A stretch of 23,907 bases of DNA, from positions 1 to 23,907 of the forward strand of contig JAEYXC010000264.1 of the NCBI GenBank assembly GCA_023428655.1, read 5' to 3'. The notes beneath the pieces are model-generated. The model was given only the letters and a program-made list of their open reading frames with translations, was not told where the DNA came from and searched no databases. The translations under genes and the position numbers were made by a program. Each line of letters starts with the position of its first letter. Position 1 is the first letter of the stretch. The stretch comes from Bacillota bacterium (GTDB lineage Bacteria; Bacillota; Clostridia; Lachnospirales; Lachnospiraceae). Positions 1 through 7,426 of the stretch are shown one piece after another.

Positions 1-644
1 ATTTCAATATAAGGCTTATAATACAATTCAAGACTTTTATGATCCATGATATAAACATAATCGATGGCATTATCATGAATGATATTCTCTAATTCGTCAA
101 TGGTTCCGAGATAACCCTCTGTCTCACCGTGTAGCGATATACAGCCGAGGATATTTAGATTCAGATTACTCTTGTTCACATAATCAATGAATTTTCGATA
201 TCTATAGATATCCCCCATAAGAATGGTCCGCGGATAATATTTGTGGTTCTTCTTTATAAGAATGCGTCCCACATATGCACTAAGTAATAATAAGACATAT
301 TCAAAGCCAAGAAACAGCATGTAAAACCTTATTTCTACCTCCGCTCTTCCGATATAAAATAATAGAATCGAAACAACTGCGGTAGCAAATATAAATGACC
401 GTGTTATGTACTTGATAATACGATCTGGATAAAAGAAGATATTTACATTGTAAAGCGTAGCTGCCTTATTTAAGAACATACATACAAGATTAAAGCTGAT
501 GCATAGTACCAGATAATACCCATAAGCTTCGAACACATTGATTCTTAGTATCGTGCCCGTAAGTAATGCCGCAATAATTCCAACTATGAAATCACTTACC
601 ATATAAGTAAAATTTGTTTTAACATGTCGATAAAATCTTAGCAT
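1..644 (-). CDS. Polyprenyl-phosphate sugar transferase, N-terminal part (runs off the window)
   Basis: I see an open frame from ATG at 644 that continues past position 1, giving about 214 codons. A GGGAGGAG ribosome binding site lies just upstream (around 646-654). The protein begins MLRFYRHVKTNF and has several hydrophobic segments in its first 120 residues. A Rossmann-like soluble part follows, with phrases such as YPRTILMGD, NLNILGCISL and IDYVYIMDH. This matches the N-terminal membrane plus nucleotide-binding-like half of the WbaP/EpsL-type transferases that prime polysaccharide synthesis by moving a sugar-phosphate onto undecaprenyl phosphate. The catalytic C-terminal half lies outside the window, so sugar specificity cannot be judged. 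It has the same orientation as the polysaccharide operon but is separated from it by the plus-strand beta-helix gene and the riboswitch region. It could instead be a sugar-epimerase-like protein, but the membrane segments argue against that. Confidence 0.85.
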   Translation of the reverse strand, partial: MLRFYRHVKTNFTYMVSDFIVGIIAALLTGTILRINVFEAYGYYLVLCISFNLVCMFLNKAATLYNVNIFFYPDRIIKYITRSFIFATAVVSILLFYIGRAEVEIRFYMLFLGFEYVLLLLSAYVGRILIKKNHKYYPRTILMGDIYRYRKFIDYVNKSNLNLNILGCISLHGETEGYLGTIDELENIIHDNAIDYVYIMDHKSLELYYKPYIE

Positions 645-693
645 AAGCTCCTCCCATCACATTATATTTTTATTTCCTTTCTATAATAAATTA

Positions 694-796
694 GAATGTC
701 AAAGGCCAGCTATCAATTTGTCTACCCTCGATTAGCCTAATGCTTCGCTTTCACTATGCTAACTGGTGTATGATATTAGATTAGGCTTTGACATTC
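694..796. repeat. Inverted repeat of about 103 bases with GAATGTCAAAG ends
   Basis: The left end reads GAATGTCAAAGGCC and the right end GGCTTTGACATTC, so the ends are nearly perfect inverted repeats of about 13 bases. The interior has further short matches (ATTAGCCTAAT on the left, ATTAGGC on the right). It sits in the gap between the divergent sugar transferase and riboswitch genes, about 50 bases upstream of the sugar transferase start. On the minus strand it would be a large hairpin in the leader of that gene. There is no T-run after the hairpin, so it is not a normal terminator. It may be a leader structure or a small mobile-element remnant; I cannot tell which. Confidence 0.5.
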
Positions 797-971
797 CAAG
801 CATATTCCAAATTACGGTAACTATGTACTCTCATTGTAGCCTAAGCTTCTCCTTTCATCAAGAGAATTCTACCATAAATAGGTACAATATATACTAAATT
901 TTAGCATTTTGTAGCAAAAAATACCGTAGAAAAACGTCGATATTTTCATTTTTTGAATTAAAATTGTGCTA

Positions 972-1000
972 GTGACAGGGATGGAAGCATATGGTATAAT
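972..1000 (+). promoter_or_regulatory. Sigma-A-type promoter for the riboswitch leader
   Basis: The -35 box is GTGACA (972-977, five of six consensus bases) and the -10 box is a perfect TATAAT (995-1000), with a 17-base spacer. Transcription would start near 1007, shortly before the first c-di-GMP aptamer. It would drive the beta-helix gene through a leader of about 370 bases. Confidence 0.8.
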
Positions 1001-1030
1001 CTTCACGTGTTAATTAAATACATTATAAAG

Positions 1031-1117
1031 ATAATAGCAAACTTACCGAAAGGTTAGGGCGCAAAGCTAAGGGTCTAAGGTCTTTTATTGACTATGATTG
1101 CCAGTTGCCTAATTATA
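1031..1117 (+). promoter_or_regulatory. Cyclic-di-GMP-I (GEMM-I) riboswitch aptamer 1
   Basis: The sequence has the ordered conserved blocks of the class I c-di-GMP aptamer: GCAAAC, the CCGAAAGG tetraloop hairpin, GCGCAAAGC, GGGTCTAA, then ATGATTGCCAGTTGCC. The ends ATAAT (1031-1035) and ATTAT (1112-1116) can close the P1 stem. It binds the second messenger c-di-GMP in this family. A terminator hairpin follows directly, so this copy probably acts on transcription elongation. The switch direction cannot be settled by eye because I do not find a clean antiterminator pairing. Confidence 0.93.
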
Positions 1118-1129
1118 ATTGGCCACGGA

Positions 1130-1161
1130 CTTCTTGCGTATCTTTGTCAAGGAGTTTTTTT
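1130..1161 (+). terminator. Intrinsic terminator, expression platform of riboswitch 1
   Basis: CTTCTTG (1130-1136) pairs with CAAGGAG (1148-1154), allowing one G-U pair, and is followed at once by seven T (1155-1161). It lies 13 bases after aptamer 1 and before aptamer 2, so it would control whether transcription reaches the second riboswitch and the gene. Confidence 0.8.
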
Positions 1162-1169
1162 GCGTCTAT

Positions 1170-1189
1170 AAGGAGGAATGGGTTTCTAA
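1170..1189 (+). other. Ribosome binding site followed by a 3-codon mini-ORF between the two riboswitches
   Basis: A perfect AAGGAGG (1170-1176) stands directly after the first terminator. It is followed by ATG GGT TTC TAA (1178-1189). The ATG is only one base from the GGAGG, so efficient translation is doubtful. The arrangement aptamer, then AAGGAGG, then ATG is repeated at the second riboswitch and the real gene start (AAGGAGG at 1366-1372). This suggests the site is what remains of a gene start after tandem duplication. Confidence 0.4.
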
Positions 1190-1216
1190 AGCAAAAAACA
1201 TCCAAAAAATATGAAA

Positions 1217-1305
1217 ACATGTTAATCGCAAACTTACCGAAAGGTGAGGACGCAAAGCTTAGGGTCTAACGTCATCGCACTATGATCGCCAGCTGCCACG
1301 GTTAT
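1217..1305 (+). promoter_or_regulatory. Cyclic-di-GMP-I (GEMM-I) riboswitch aptamer 2
   Basis: This is a second full aptamer with the same blocks: GCAAAC, CCGAAAGG, GACGCAAAGC, GGGTCTAA, and ATGATCGCCAGCTGCC. It fits the family consensus slightly better than copy 1 (GACGCAAAGC and CCAGCTGCC). P1 can form loosely between the CATGTTAATCG region and CGGTTATG. It ends about 60 bases before the ribosome binding site of the beta-helix gene. The exact end points of the aptamer are approximate. Confidence 0.93.
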
Positions 1306-1357
1306 GGTATTGATTTGATCTCTCAAACTTATTGAGACCGTTCTAATAATCAATATC
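1306..1357 (+). promoter_or_regulatory. Nested hairpin downstream of riboswitch 2 (possible expression platform)
   Basis: GGTATTGATT (1306-1315) can pair with AATCAATATC (1348-1357) over ten positions with one G-U pair. Inside it TCTCAA (1321-1326) pairs with TTGAGA (1332-1337). The outer left arm begins at the P1 3' strand of aptamer 2, so the two structures could compete. There is no proper T-run, only AGTATTTTA. This may therefore be a weak terminator, or a structure affecting the ribosome binding site at 1366-1372. Confidence 0.5.
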
Positions 1358-1376
1358 AGTATTTTAAGGAGGATAT

Positions 1377-3179
1377 ATGATTTATTTTAAAGCTATTATG
1401 AAGCGCTTTATTCCTGTTGCATTAAGTGTTCTTTTAATAGTACTATTAGGTACTTCCAGTACAGTGACTGCAAAATCGACCAATTATAATAGACGTCCAA
1501 AGAAGAATGTTGTTACTATTACACCTACACCTACCGTAAAGCCTACACCTACGGTAAAACCTACACCTACCGTAAAACCCACGCCTACCGCAACGCCTAC
1601 ACCGACGGCAAAGCCTACTCCAACCGCAACTCCCACTCCTACTGCAACACCGACACCGACAACCACACCGGGCAGATTGCCCATTGAAGGTTATCGAAAG
1701 GTCGTATACGTTCAGGATTTCGGAGCTTATGGCAATGGAGTGAATGATGATACCAAGGCAATCAATAATGCCCTTAACAGCGGTGCAGATGCCGTTGTCT
1801 TCGAGGCAAATGCAACCTATAAAACCAACGATGTCATTCTAATGGAGACCTCCGGAGTTACTGTCTTTGGAAATAACGCTACCGTGTTTACCGACAATGA
1901 CTACAGAAAGACTTCCCCTTATTATGAATGGTACTTCAATGTCGAAGCAAGTAATATCAATCTCAAAAACTTAAATATTGAAGCCAGGGAAACAAGACCC
2001 GTCGGTTATAAGACTCAGTTTGTAATTATGAATGCATCCAACGTAACCGTGGATACCTGCTCTTTCACTATTCCCTCTACGGTAATGCCTGCAGGTGCTT
2101 CCCACAATATTGAATATAGTAATCTGGACCTTTTTACAGGCTGGCATAATATCATAATTCAGAATTCAACCTTTGTTAACTTAGCTGATACCAATGCAGG
2201 TGTGTGTGCAGAGTTTCATGATATCTATAATCATGGTGCATCGGACTTAATCTTTACCAATAATACCGCTACCTCCAACTGCCATGATGAGATAATTGCT
2301 TCCTTTACCGGCTCGACTACTACGATTACGAATGTTAATATTACAAACAATACGATTAATGCCATTGCTGGCAATATATCAAAGCCCAGAACACTCGGTG
2401 TCAGCCTTGGATATGATGGCTTTGGATTAGAAAATGTAACCTTTACCGGAAACACTCTGAATGTCGCAGCAGACTTTGCTGCTATTGCAATCGGCGATTC
2501 AAAGAATGTTACCGTGGCAAATAATACAATAAACCTTACACCACTCGTGAATTACAACTATGTATATTTACTAAAGGGCTCCATTGTTGATAATAATGTT
2601 CAGGTGAAGAATAATAACATTGAGATTTTAAATAATCCTTCCGCTAATTTTGGTGGAATATCCAACGGACATTTATATGTTGCTGAAAATAACATCACCG
2701 TCAACGCCGATATCAATGACGCATTATTTACCAACAATTCGGTAGTGAACAATAATACCATTACCGTCAATGCAAAAACCCAGCGTTTGGGAAGCTCGAT
2801 TAATTCCTTTAGCAACAATATTGTAACAATGAACGGCACGGTATCAACGATGTTTGAATTCTACAACAAGGTGTTTACCAATGATGTAACCATTGATAAC
2901 AACAAAATATCGAGTCTATCCACTAGCACTGCCAACGAAACAATATTTATGTTAAACGGAACCTCACTGAGCGGCTATGTATTTACATTTACCAATAATG
3001 AGGTGACTTGCCCTCAGACAAGCCCCAATAAATCATTTTATTACATGTCAATCGCCGATCAGACCACACAGAGTATCGTATTATCCAATAATACCATGCC
3101 CAAGTATACGAACACCTATATAGAGGGTGGATTAACCTATCTCTATAATATTATTACCAGACCGTTTACATACGCCTAA
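1377..3179 (+). CDS. Secreted right-handed beta-helix protein, pectate-lyase-3-like, under c-di-GMP control
   Basis: The 600-residue product starts with a signal peptide: Lys/Arg near residues 5-10, a hydrophobic core at about 11-25, and likely cleavage after TVTA near 32. A Pro-Thr linker follows at about residues 49-98. The phrase VQDFGAYGNGVNDDTKAI (about 112-129) is the hallmark start of pectate-lyase-3-type beta-helix proteins. Many short N-rich turns (NNT, NNN, SNNTA) fit stacked helix coils up to the C-terminus. Known members include polysaccharide lyases, epimerases and tailspike-like binders; which activity applies here cannot be read from sequence. The ATG at 1377 has AAGGAGG four bases upstream. 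An inner ATG at 1398 is also possible and would give a more standard signal peptide. There is no sortase motif or SLH domain, so it is probably released or bound through its own fold. The tandem riboswitch leader is the clear regulatory feature. Confidence 0.85.
   Translation: MIYFKAIMKRFIPVALSVLLIVLLGTSSTVTAKSTNYNRRPKKNVVTITPTPTVKPTPTVKPTPTVKPTPTATPTPTAKPTPTATPTPTATPTPTTTPGRLPIEGYRKVVYVQDFGAYGNGVNDDTKAINNALNSGADAVVFEANATYKTNDVILMETSGVTVFGNNATVFTDNDYRKTSPYYEWYFNVEASNINLKNLNIEARETRPVGYKTQFVIMNASNVTVDTCSFTIPSTVMPAGASHNIEYSNLDLFTGWHNIIIQNSTFVNLADTNAGVCAEFHDIYNHGASDLIFTNNTATSNCHDEIIASFTGSTTTITNVNITNNTINAIAGNISKPRTLGVSLGYDGFGLENVTFTGNTLNVAADFAAIAIGDSKNVTVANNTINLTPLVNYNYVYLLKGSIVDNNVQVKNNNIEILNNPSANFGGISNGHLYVAENNITVNADINDALFTNNSVVNNNTITVNAKTQRLGSSINSFSNNIVTMNGTVSTMFEFYNKVFTNDVTIDNNKISSLSTSTANETIFMLNGTSLSGYVFTFTNNEVTCPQTSPNKSFYYMSIADQTTQSIVLSNNTMPKYTNTYIEGGLTYLYNIITRPFTYA
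1521..1670 (+). repeat. Pro-Thr codon repeat (PTPTVK/PTPTAT units)
   Basis: About eight 18-base units encode PTPTVK, PTPTAT, PTPTAK and close variants, making the flexible linker between signal peptide and beta-helix domain. The first units are nearly identical in DNA (CCTACACCTACCGTAAAG-like), so copy number could vary between strains by slippage. The minus-strand open frame over it, with GVGVAV-like content, is a side effect of the repeat. Confidence 0.85.
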
Positions 3180-3196
3180 ACATATATGGTTTTAAT

Positions 3197-3246
3197 AAAC
3201 CTGACACAGCAAGACACAATTGTCTGACCTGTGTCAGGTTTATTTT
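3197..3246 (+). terminator. Strong intrinsic terminator between converging genes
   Basis: AAACCTGACACAG (3197-3209) is perfectly repeated in inverse as CTGTGTCAGGTTT (3229-3241), followed by ATTTTT. It ends the beta-helix transcript. On the minus strand the hairpin is followed by ATTAAAACC, so it may also stop the polysaccharide operon, with a weaker T-run. Confidence 0.88.
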
Positions 3247-3276
3247 TGTCTACTTATCCTTAAGAAGACCATCACC

Positions 3277-5319
3277 CTACACATAATCCTTTAGTTGTTT
3301 TGTCAGAACCTCAAAATCCTCTAATATACTTAGAGCATCATATTCCTGCTTACTAGCACGAAGTAGTTCTCTAATTCCTTCCTCTGTCTCAGAAATGCTT
3401 TGAATTCTCTTCACAATTCCCAGTTTTTTGATCCATTCGTAAACTCCGTTCAGCTCTTCCTCTTTATTGGATAAAGCAATACAGGGAGTTCCGGTAATTA
3501 CACTAAACAGCATTCCGTGCAACTGATCCGTTATAACCAGCTCCGCTTTTGCAATCTTTTGAACAAAGGAATCCACCACTGCTCTTCGATCAAATATACT
3601 AATGTCGGAATTTAATTGAAAATGGTTGTAACCTATGTCCTGCACATACTGCCGGACCACCCTTTCAAGTACACCTGTATCCTCCTTGGATAATTCACTT
3701 TTTGGTTCACTGCTTAGGAGCAGCATCGCTCCTTTTCTATCAAAAGCAAAACGGTTCCGATAATTTGAATATAATAGGATATCCGGAATTAGGACAACAT
3801 TACCTTCGCTCAGATCAAAATACTGCTTTACTGCTTCATAGGACGAACGCTCCCTGGTACATAGGGTTAGATTTTTACACCTTTTCACAAACGCTCGGTC
3901 CTTTTCTAATTGTATCCTCCCCTCCTCAGAATCACTGTATATGAATGACTGTGGAAAGATTACCTTCCTGTTGCCTTGATATTTCTTCATTACATCCTTT
4001 CGAATATAATCCGTAGTCGGACTCACCCTCGCCATACTTCCTCCACCAGGCATACACAGCAAGTCCTTTTTACGGATGACAAAGGGCAGTAATTTACGTA
4101 CTGCCTTATACTCGGAGGCAGTGATTTCAATTATGGAATACTCGGGAAAGGTAGCTTCCAGATATTCCATGATCGATATGGCAATATGATGCTCCTTCAG
4201 GTTTTTATGATCCTCGCTTCCGATTAAGAAAATTCTCTTTTTCGAACGAAGCTTTGGTTTATTAATCTCTAGAACCTCCGACAGCTTCCATCTTTTCTTA
4301 TAAGATTCCAGAATACGAACATTAAGCCGATCAAAGCTACGAGTATTTAAGCAAAAACAAATTAATAAGACAATGCTGCCTCTCGTTATTCCAAAATGCT
4401 TGTATATTAAGGGACCTCTTCCCAGCACTCGTCTCAAATTACGATAAAAATAGTCCTTATCATGAATGGAGTCAATTGCCTTATGATAGGTTGCATAGGT
4501 AGCCCCTCGTAGCTGCTCATATAGGATGCTATAAAATAAGATGGGAAATTCCTTATGTAAAACCGAATTCGTAAAGGATGCATTAATTTTTGCTTCCACC
4601 ATCTTACTTAAGGACATGGCTGCAGACAGTCTGGGTTCCTTTGCCGCGGTCGACATGATGGAATTCTCTCGGATCAGATAGTAATAAAGGACATCGCCTA
4701 TGCAGGAAATCTTATTCACATGCATTGCAAAATTTAAGGAAAACCCAAAGTCCTCTGCAAATATTATTTTATTATCCCAGAAAAATAGCTCATGCTTTCG
4801 AATAAGCTCCGCCTTATACAAACGGTTCCAGGCCTCCCAGCCCACGGTATACTTCGCAAGGGTATTGACAATATAATCTACTCGATTCTGCTCGTTAATC
4901 TCATAAATTCCGGTTCTGAAATTACTGGCGGACAATAGATTATCCTCTTCATCAACTCGATAATAATTAAAGATAACCAAATCCGCAGAGGTGGAAATAG
5001 CATTCTGTAATGCTATTTCGATCAGATTGTTCGCAATATAGTCATCCCCGTCAAAGAAATAAACATAATCACCGGTAAAGACCTTTAATCCTGCATTCCT
5101 CGCATCGGAAAGACCACCGTTTGGCTTATGTATCACTTTGATCCTCTGATCTTTTTTTGCATAATCATCACAAATTTGCGGACAATTGTCCGGCGAGCCA
5201 TCATCCACCAAAATAATCTCTAAATTATGATAGGTCTGAGCAAGGATTGAATCAATGCATCGGCGAATATATGGCTCCACCTTATAAATCGGTATAATAA
5301 CACTTACTTTTTCATTCAT
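3277..5319 (-). CDS. GT2 glycosyltransferase fused to polysaccharide pyruvyl transferase (copy A, degenerate pyruvyl motifs)
   Basis: The start ATG at 5319 is chosen over the in-frame ATG at 5337 because GGAAGGAGG lies seven bases before it. The product has 680 residues. Residues 1-220 are a family 2 glycosyltransferase with SVIIPIY, LVDDGS, GGLSDARNAGL, an intact metal-binding FFDGDD (88-93) and the ED pair (189-190). Residues about 362-680 resemble polysaccharide pyruvyl transferases (CsaB type): FLIGSED, a GGG loop at 425-427, TLCTRER, and ITDQLHGMLF near 596-605. The family's glycine/aspartate motif is altered, with NLKEHH at 373-378 where the neighbouring paralogue has NLGDHH, and GGGSMAR replaces GGGNIGN. 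The sugar-transfer half therefore looks active and the pyruvyl half doubtful. It is last in the operon, 29 bases after its tandem paralogue. Confidence 0.87.
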   Translation of the reverse strand: MNEKVSVIIPIYKVEPYIRRCIDSILAQTYHNLEIILVDDGSPDNCPQICDDYAKKDQRIKVIHKPNGGLSDARNAGLKVFTGDYVYFFDGDDYIANNLIEIALQNAISTSADLVIFNYYRVDEEDNLLSASNFRTGIYEINEQNRVDYIVNTLAKYTVGWEAWNRLYKAELIRKHELFFWDNKIIFAEDFGFSLNFAMHVNKISCIGDVLYYYLIRENSIMSTAAKEPRLSAAMSLSKMVEAKINASFTNSVLHKEFPILFYSILYEQLRGATYATYHKAIDSIHDKDYFYRNLRRVLGRGPLIYKHFGITRGSIVLLICFCLNTRSFDRLNVRILESYKKRWKLSEVLEINKPKLRSKKRIFLIGSEDHKNLKEHHIAISIMEYLEATFPEYSIIEITASEYKAVRKLLPFVIRKKDLLCMPGGGSMARVSPTTDYIRKDVMKKYQGNRKVIFPQSFIYSDSEEGRIQLEKDRAFVKRCKNLTLCTRERSSYEAVKQYFDLSEGNVVLIPDILLYSNYRNRFAFDRKGAMLLLSSEPKSELSKEDTGVLERVVRQYVQDIGYNHFQLNSDISIFDRRAVVDSFVQKIAKAELVITDQLHGMLFSVITGTPCIALSNKEEELNGVYEWIKKLGIVKRIQSISETEEGIRELLRASKQEYDALSILEDFEVLTKQLKDYV

Positions 5320-5348
5320 AATCCGGCCTCCTTCCATCGAGCCCCTTT

Positions 5349-7385
5349 TTAGTAAGCCTTACTCTTAAGCAGCTTTGTCAAAGCCTCAAACCCCTGAACA
5401 ATATCCGAGTTATCATACTCTGGTGCTTCTATTTTTTGCAGCTTATGGATTGCCTCCTCCAAATCACCCAAGGATTTTATCATAATGATATAACCTAGCT
5501 TGGAAATCCATTCATAGACTCCCTCTACCTTATGATTATAATTTGGTAATACGATGCAGGGAGTCTTGGTAATTGCGCAAAACACCATTCCATGCAAGCG
5601 ATCGGTGATGACGAATTCGGACCTAGCAATCTTTTGAATAAAATCCTCCATCACTGCCATACGGTCAGTCGCCTTCACGTCCATAATTAATTGGGTATCA
5701 TTAATTCGAAGCTGTGACGTATATTGCTGTGCCACCTTCTCGATGAATTGCTTATCCTCCTCGGATATCACCCTCTCCAAATCATTTCTTAAAAGAAGCA
5801 TCCCTCCCCTTCGTTCAAAGTTGAATTGCTTCGAATAATCCGAAAATAACACAATATCGGGAGTCAGAATTACCTCACAATCAAAGTACTGTTTTGCCAG
5901 TTCATAGGAGTGACGCTCTCTGGTACATAGGGTGAGATTTCTGGTTCCTTTTATACTCCTTTGATCCTGCTCCAATTCAGCCCTTCCGGCGTCGGAGGCG
6001 TCATAATGGATTGTCTGTGGAAATATAATCTTCACATTGTTTCGAAACTTCTTCATGATGTCCCTTCGAATATATTCTGCCAGCATATAAAAGTTTCCGA
6101 TATTTCCTCCGCCATGCAGACAGATCAGATCCCTTCTTCGAATAAGAAGAGGCAGCAAACGATTAACGGCAAAATACCGAGAGGCCGCTATCTCTACGAT
6201 AGTATGGTCCGGAAAGGTCTTCTGCAGATATTCAACCTCCGAAATGGCAATATGATGGTCTCCTAAATTCCAGAAATCCTCACTCCCTATTAAATAAAGT
6301 ACTTTTTTTGAGAAAAGCTTTGTTCTGTTATACTGAAGGGTCTCCGAAATTTTTCTAAGCTTGATTGTCATATGAATAAGAAAGATGCTAATCTTATCCA
6401 TTTTCTCTGTGGTTAGAAAGAGAGCCTGCAGCTGAAGCACCATCCCTCTAAGAGTTTTGTAGTATTTCATTAAGGAGAAGGGCCTGGCCGCTGCTCTTCT
6501 CATGAGACAATCAAAAAATTCTCTATCCTCTATGGTCGCTAATGCATTTTTATAATTATAAAAGTTTAACCGTTCAAGCTGCTCCTTCAAAATTCCATAA
6601 GACAAAACAAAAGCATCCTGTTCAATTCTAGTACCTTTCCTGGTTCGTATCAGCTCAGCCTCCAGGCATTTACATAATTCCAACGCTTCGTTCAATCTTG
6701 GCTCTGTTGGCAGGGCTGCCCGTACAGAACCCTTCCGTACATAATAATGATATAATATGTCAGAAAGATAGGATATCTTCTCTGCATACAGAGCATAGCG
6801 CAGGGAAAAGCCCAGATCCTCTGTGAGAATTAAACCGCTGTCCCAAAAAAGCAAATGGTTATTCCGGATGATTTCTCCCTTAAAAAGTCTGTTTCCAATC
6901 TCCCACCCCCATTGGTAATGCCGAAGCTGCTTTAGAATATATTTTAGTCTCTTATTCTCCTTAACCTCATGGGTTGACGTTATCCCTGTTACCAGGGCTA
7001 ATAGGTTATCAAACTCATCGTATTTATTATACTGAAATACAACCAAATCCGCTGAGGTTGCCAGGGCATTGGTATAAGCAACCTCGATGAGATTATTTTC
7101 TACATAGTCGCCGCCCTCCAGAATGTATACATAATCTCCGGTAAAGGCGCTCAATCCCGCATTTTTCGCATCCCACAGGCCACTGTGTTCCTTATGTATT
7201 ACTGTTATTCTTGAATCCTTCCTTGCATACTCATCACATATTTGAGGGCAATCATCCTGGGATCCGTCGTCCACCAAGAGGATTTCCAGATTATCATAGG
7301 TCTGAGCGAGAACAGACTCAATACAACGGAGAAGCTGATCCTGCATATTATAGATGGGTATAATCACACTCACTTTTTTATCCAT
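5349..7385 (-). CDS. GT2 glycosyltransferase fused to polysaccharide pyruvyl transferase (copy B, degenerate GT2 motif)
   Basis: This 678-residue product is collinear with the downstream copy, and key motifs share the same residue numbers. The GT2 half keeps SVIIPIY, LVDDGS and the ED pair (189-190). The metal-binding DGDD position reads ILEGGD (88-93), and GGLSDARN is changed to SGLWDAKN. The C-terminal half (about 362-678) looks intact for a polysaccharide pyruvyl transferase, with NLGDHHI (373-379), GGGNIGNFY (425-433), TLCTRER and ITDRLHGMVF. Such enzymes add ketal-linked pyruvate from phosphoenolpyruvate to a sugar. The likely role is pyruvylation of the repeat unit, with a weak or absent glycosyltransferase activity. 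The ATG at 7385 has AGGA about eight bases upstream. It lies 42 bases downstream of the flippase gene. Confidence 0.87.
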   Translation of the reverse strand: MDKKVSVIIPIYNMQDQLLRCIESVLAQTYDNLEILLVDDGSQDDCPQICDEYARKDSRITVIHKEHSGLWDAKNAGLSAFTGDYVYILEGGDYVENNLIEVAYTNALATSADLVVFQYNKYDEFDNLLALVTGITSTHEVKENKRLKYILKQLRHYQWGWEIGNRLFKGEIIRNNHLLFWDSGLILTEDLGFSLRYALYAEKISYLSDILYHYYVRKGSVRAALPTEPRLNEALELCKCLEAELIRTRKGTRIEQDAFVLSYGILKEQLERLNFYNYKNALATIEDREFFDCLMRRAAARPFSLMKYYKTLRGMVLQLQALFLTTEKMDKISIFLIHMTIKLRKISETLQYNRTKLFSKKVLYLIGSEDFWNLGDHHIAISEVEYLQKTFPDHTIVEIAASRYFAVNRLLPLLIRRRDLICLHGGGNIGNFYMLAEYIRRDIMKKFRNNVKIIFPQTIHYDASDAGRAELEQDQRSIKGTRNLTLCTRERHSYELAKQYFDCEVILTPDIVLFSDYSKQFNFERRGGMLLLRNDLERVISEEDKQFIEKVAQQYTSQLRINDTQLIMDVKATDRMAVMEDFIQKIARSEFVITDRLHGMVFCAITKTPCIVLPNYNHKVEGVYEWISKLGYIIMIKSLGDLEEAIHKLQKIEAPEYDNSDIVQGFEALTKLLKSKAY

Positions 7386-7426
7386 AGGCTAATTCCTACC
7401 ATTCGCTAATTTTATGTATGCTTTCT

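Noticed and set aside
845..960. Possible minus-strand promoter for the priming transferase
   Set aside because: Several AT-rich boxes resemble -10 elements (TAGAAT, TATATT), but no -35 lies at a proper distance, so I could not choose one.
1521..1670. Repeats that might suggest a CRISPR or tandem DNA array
   Set aside because: Units are 18 bases without spacers and encode an in-frame PTPTxx linker.
1484..1684. Minus-strand open frame rich in GVGVAV repeats
   Set aside because: It is the reverse reading of the Pro-Thr linker repeat, with no ribosome binding site and no family resemblance.
5961..6266. Plus-strand frame of 101 codons inside GT2-pyruvyl transferase copy B
   Set aside because: It is a shadow of a well-conserved coding region.
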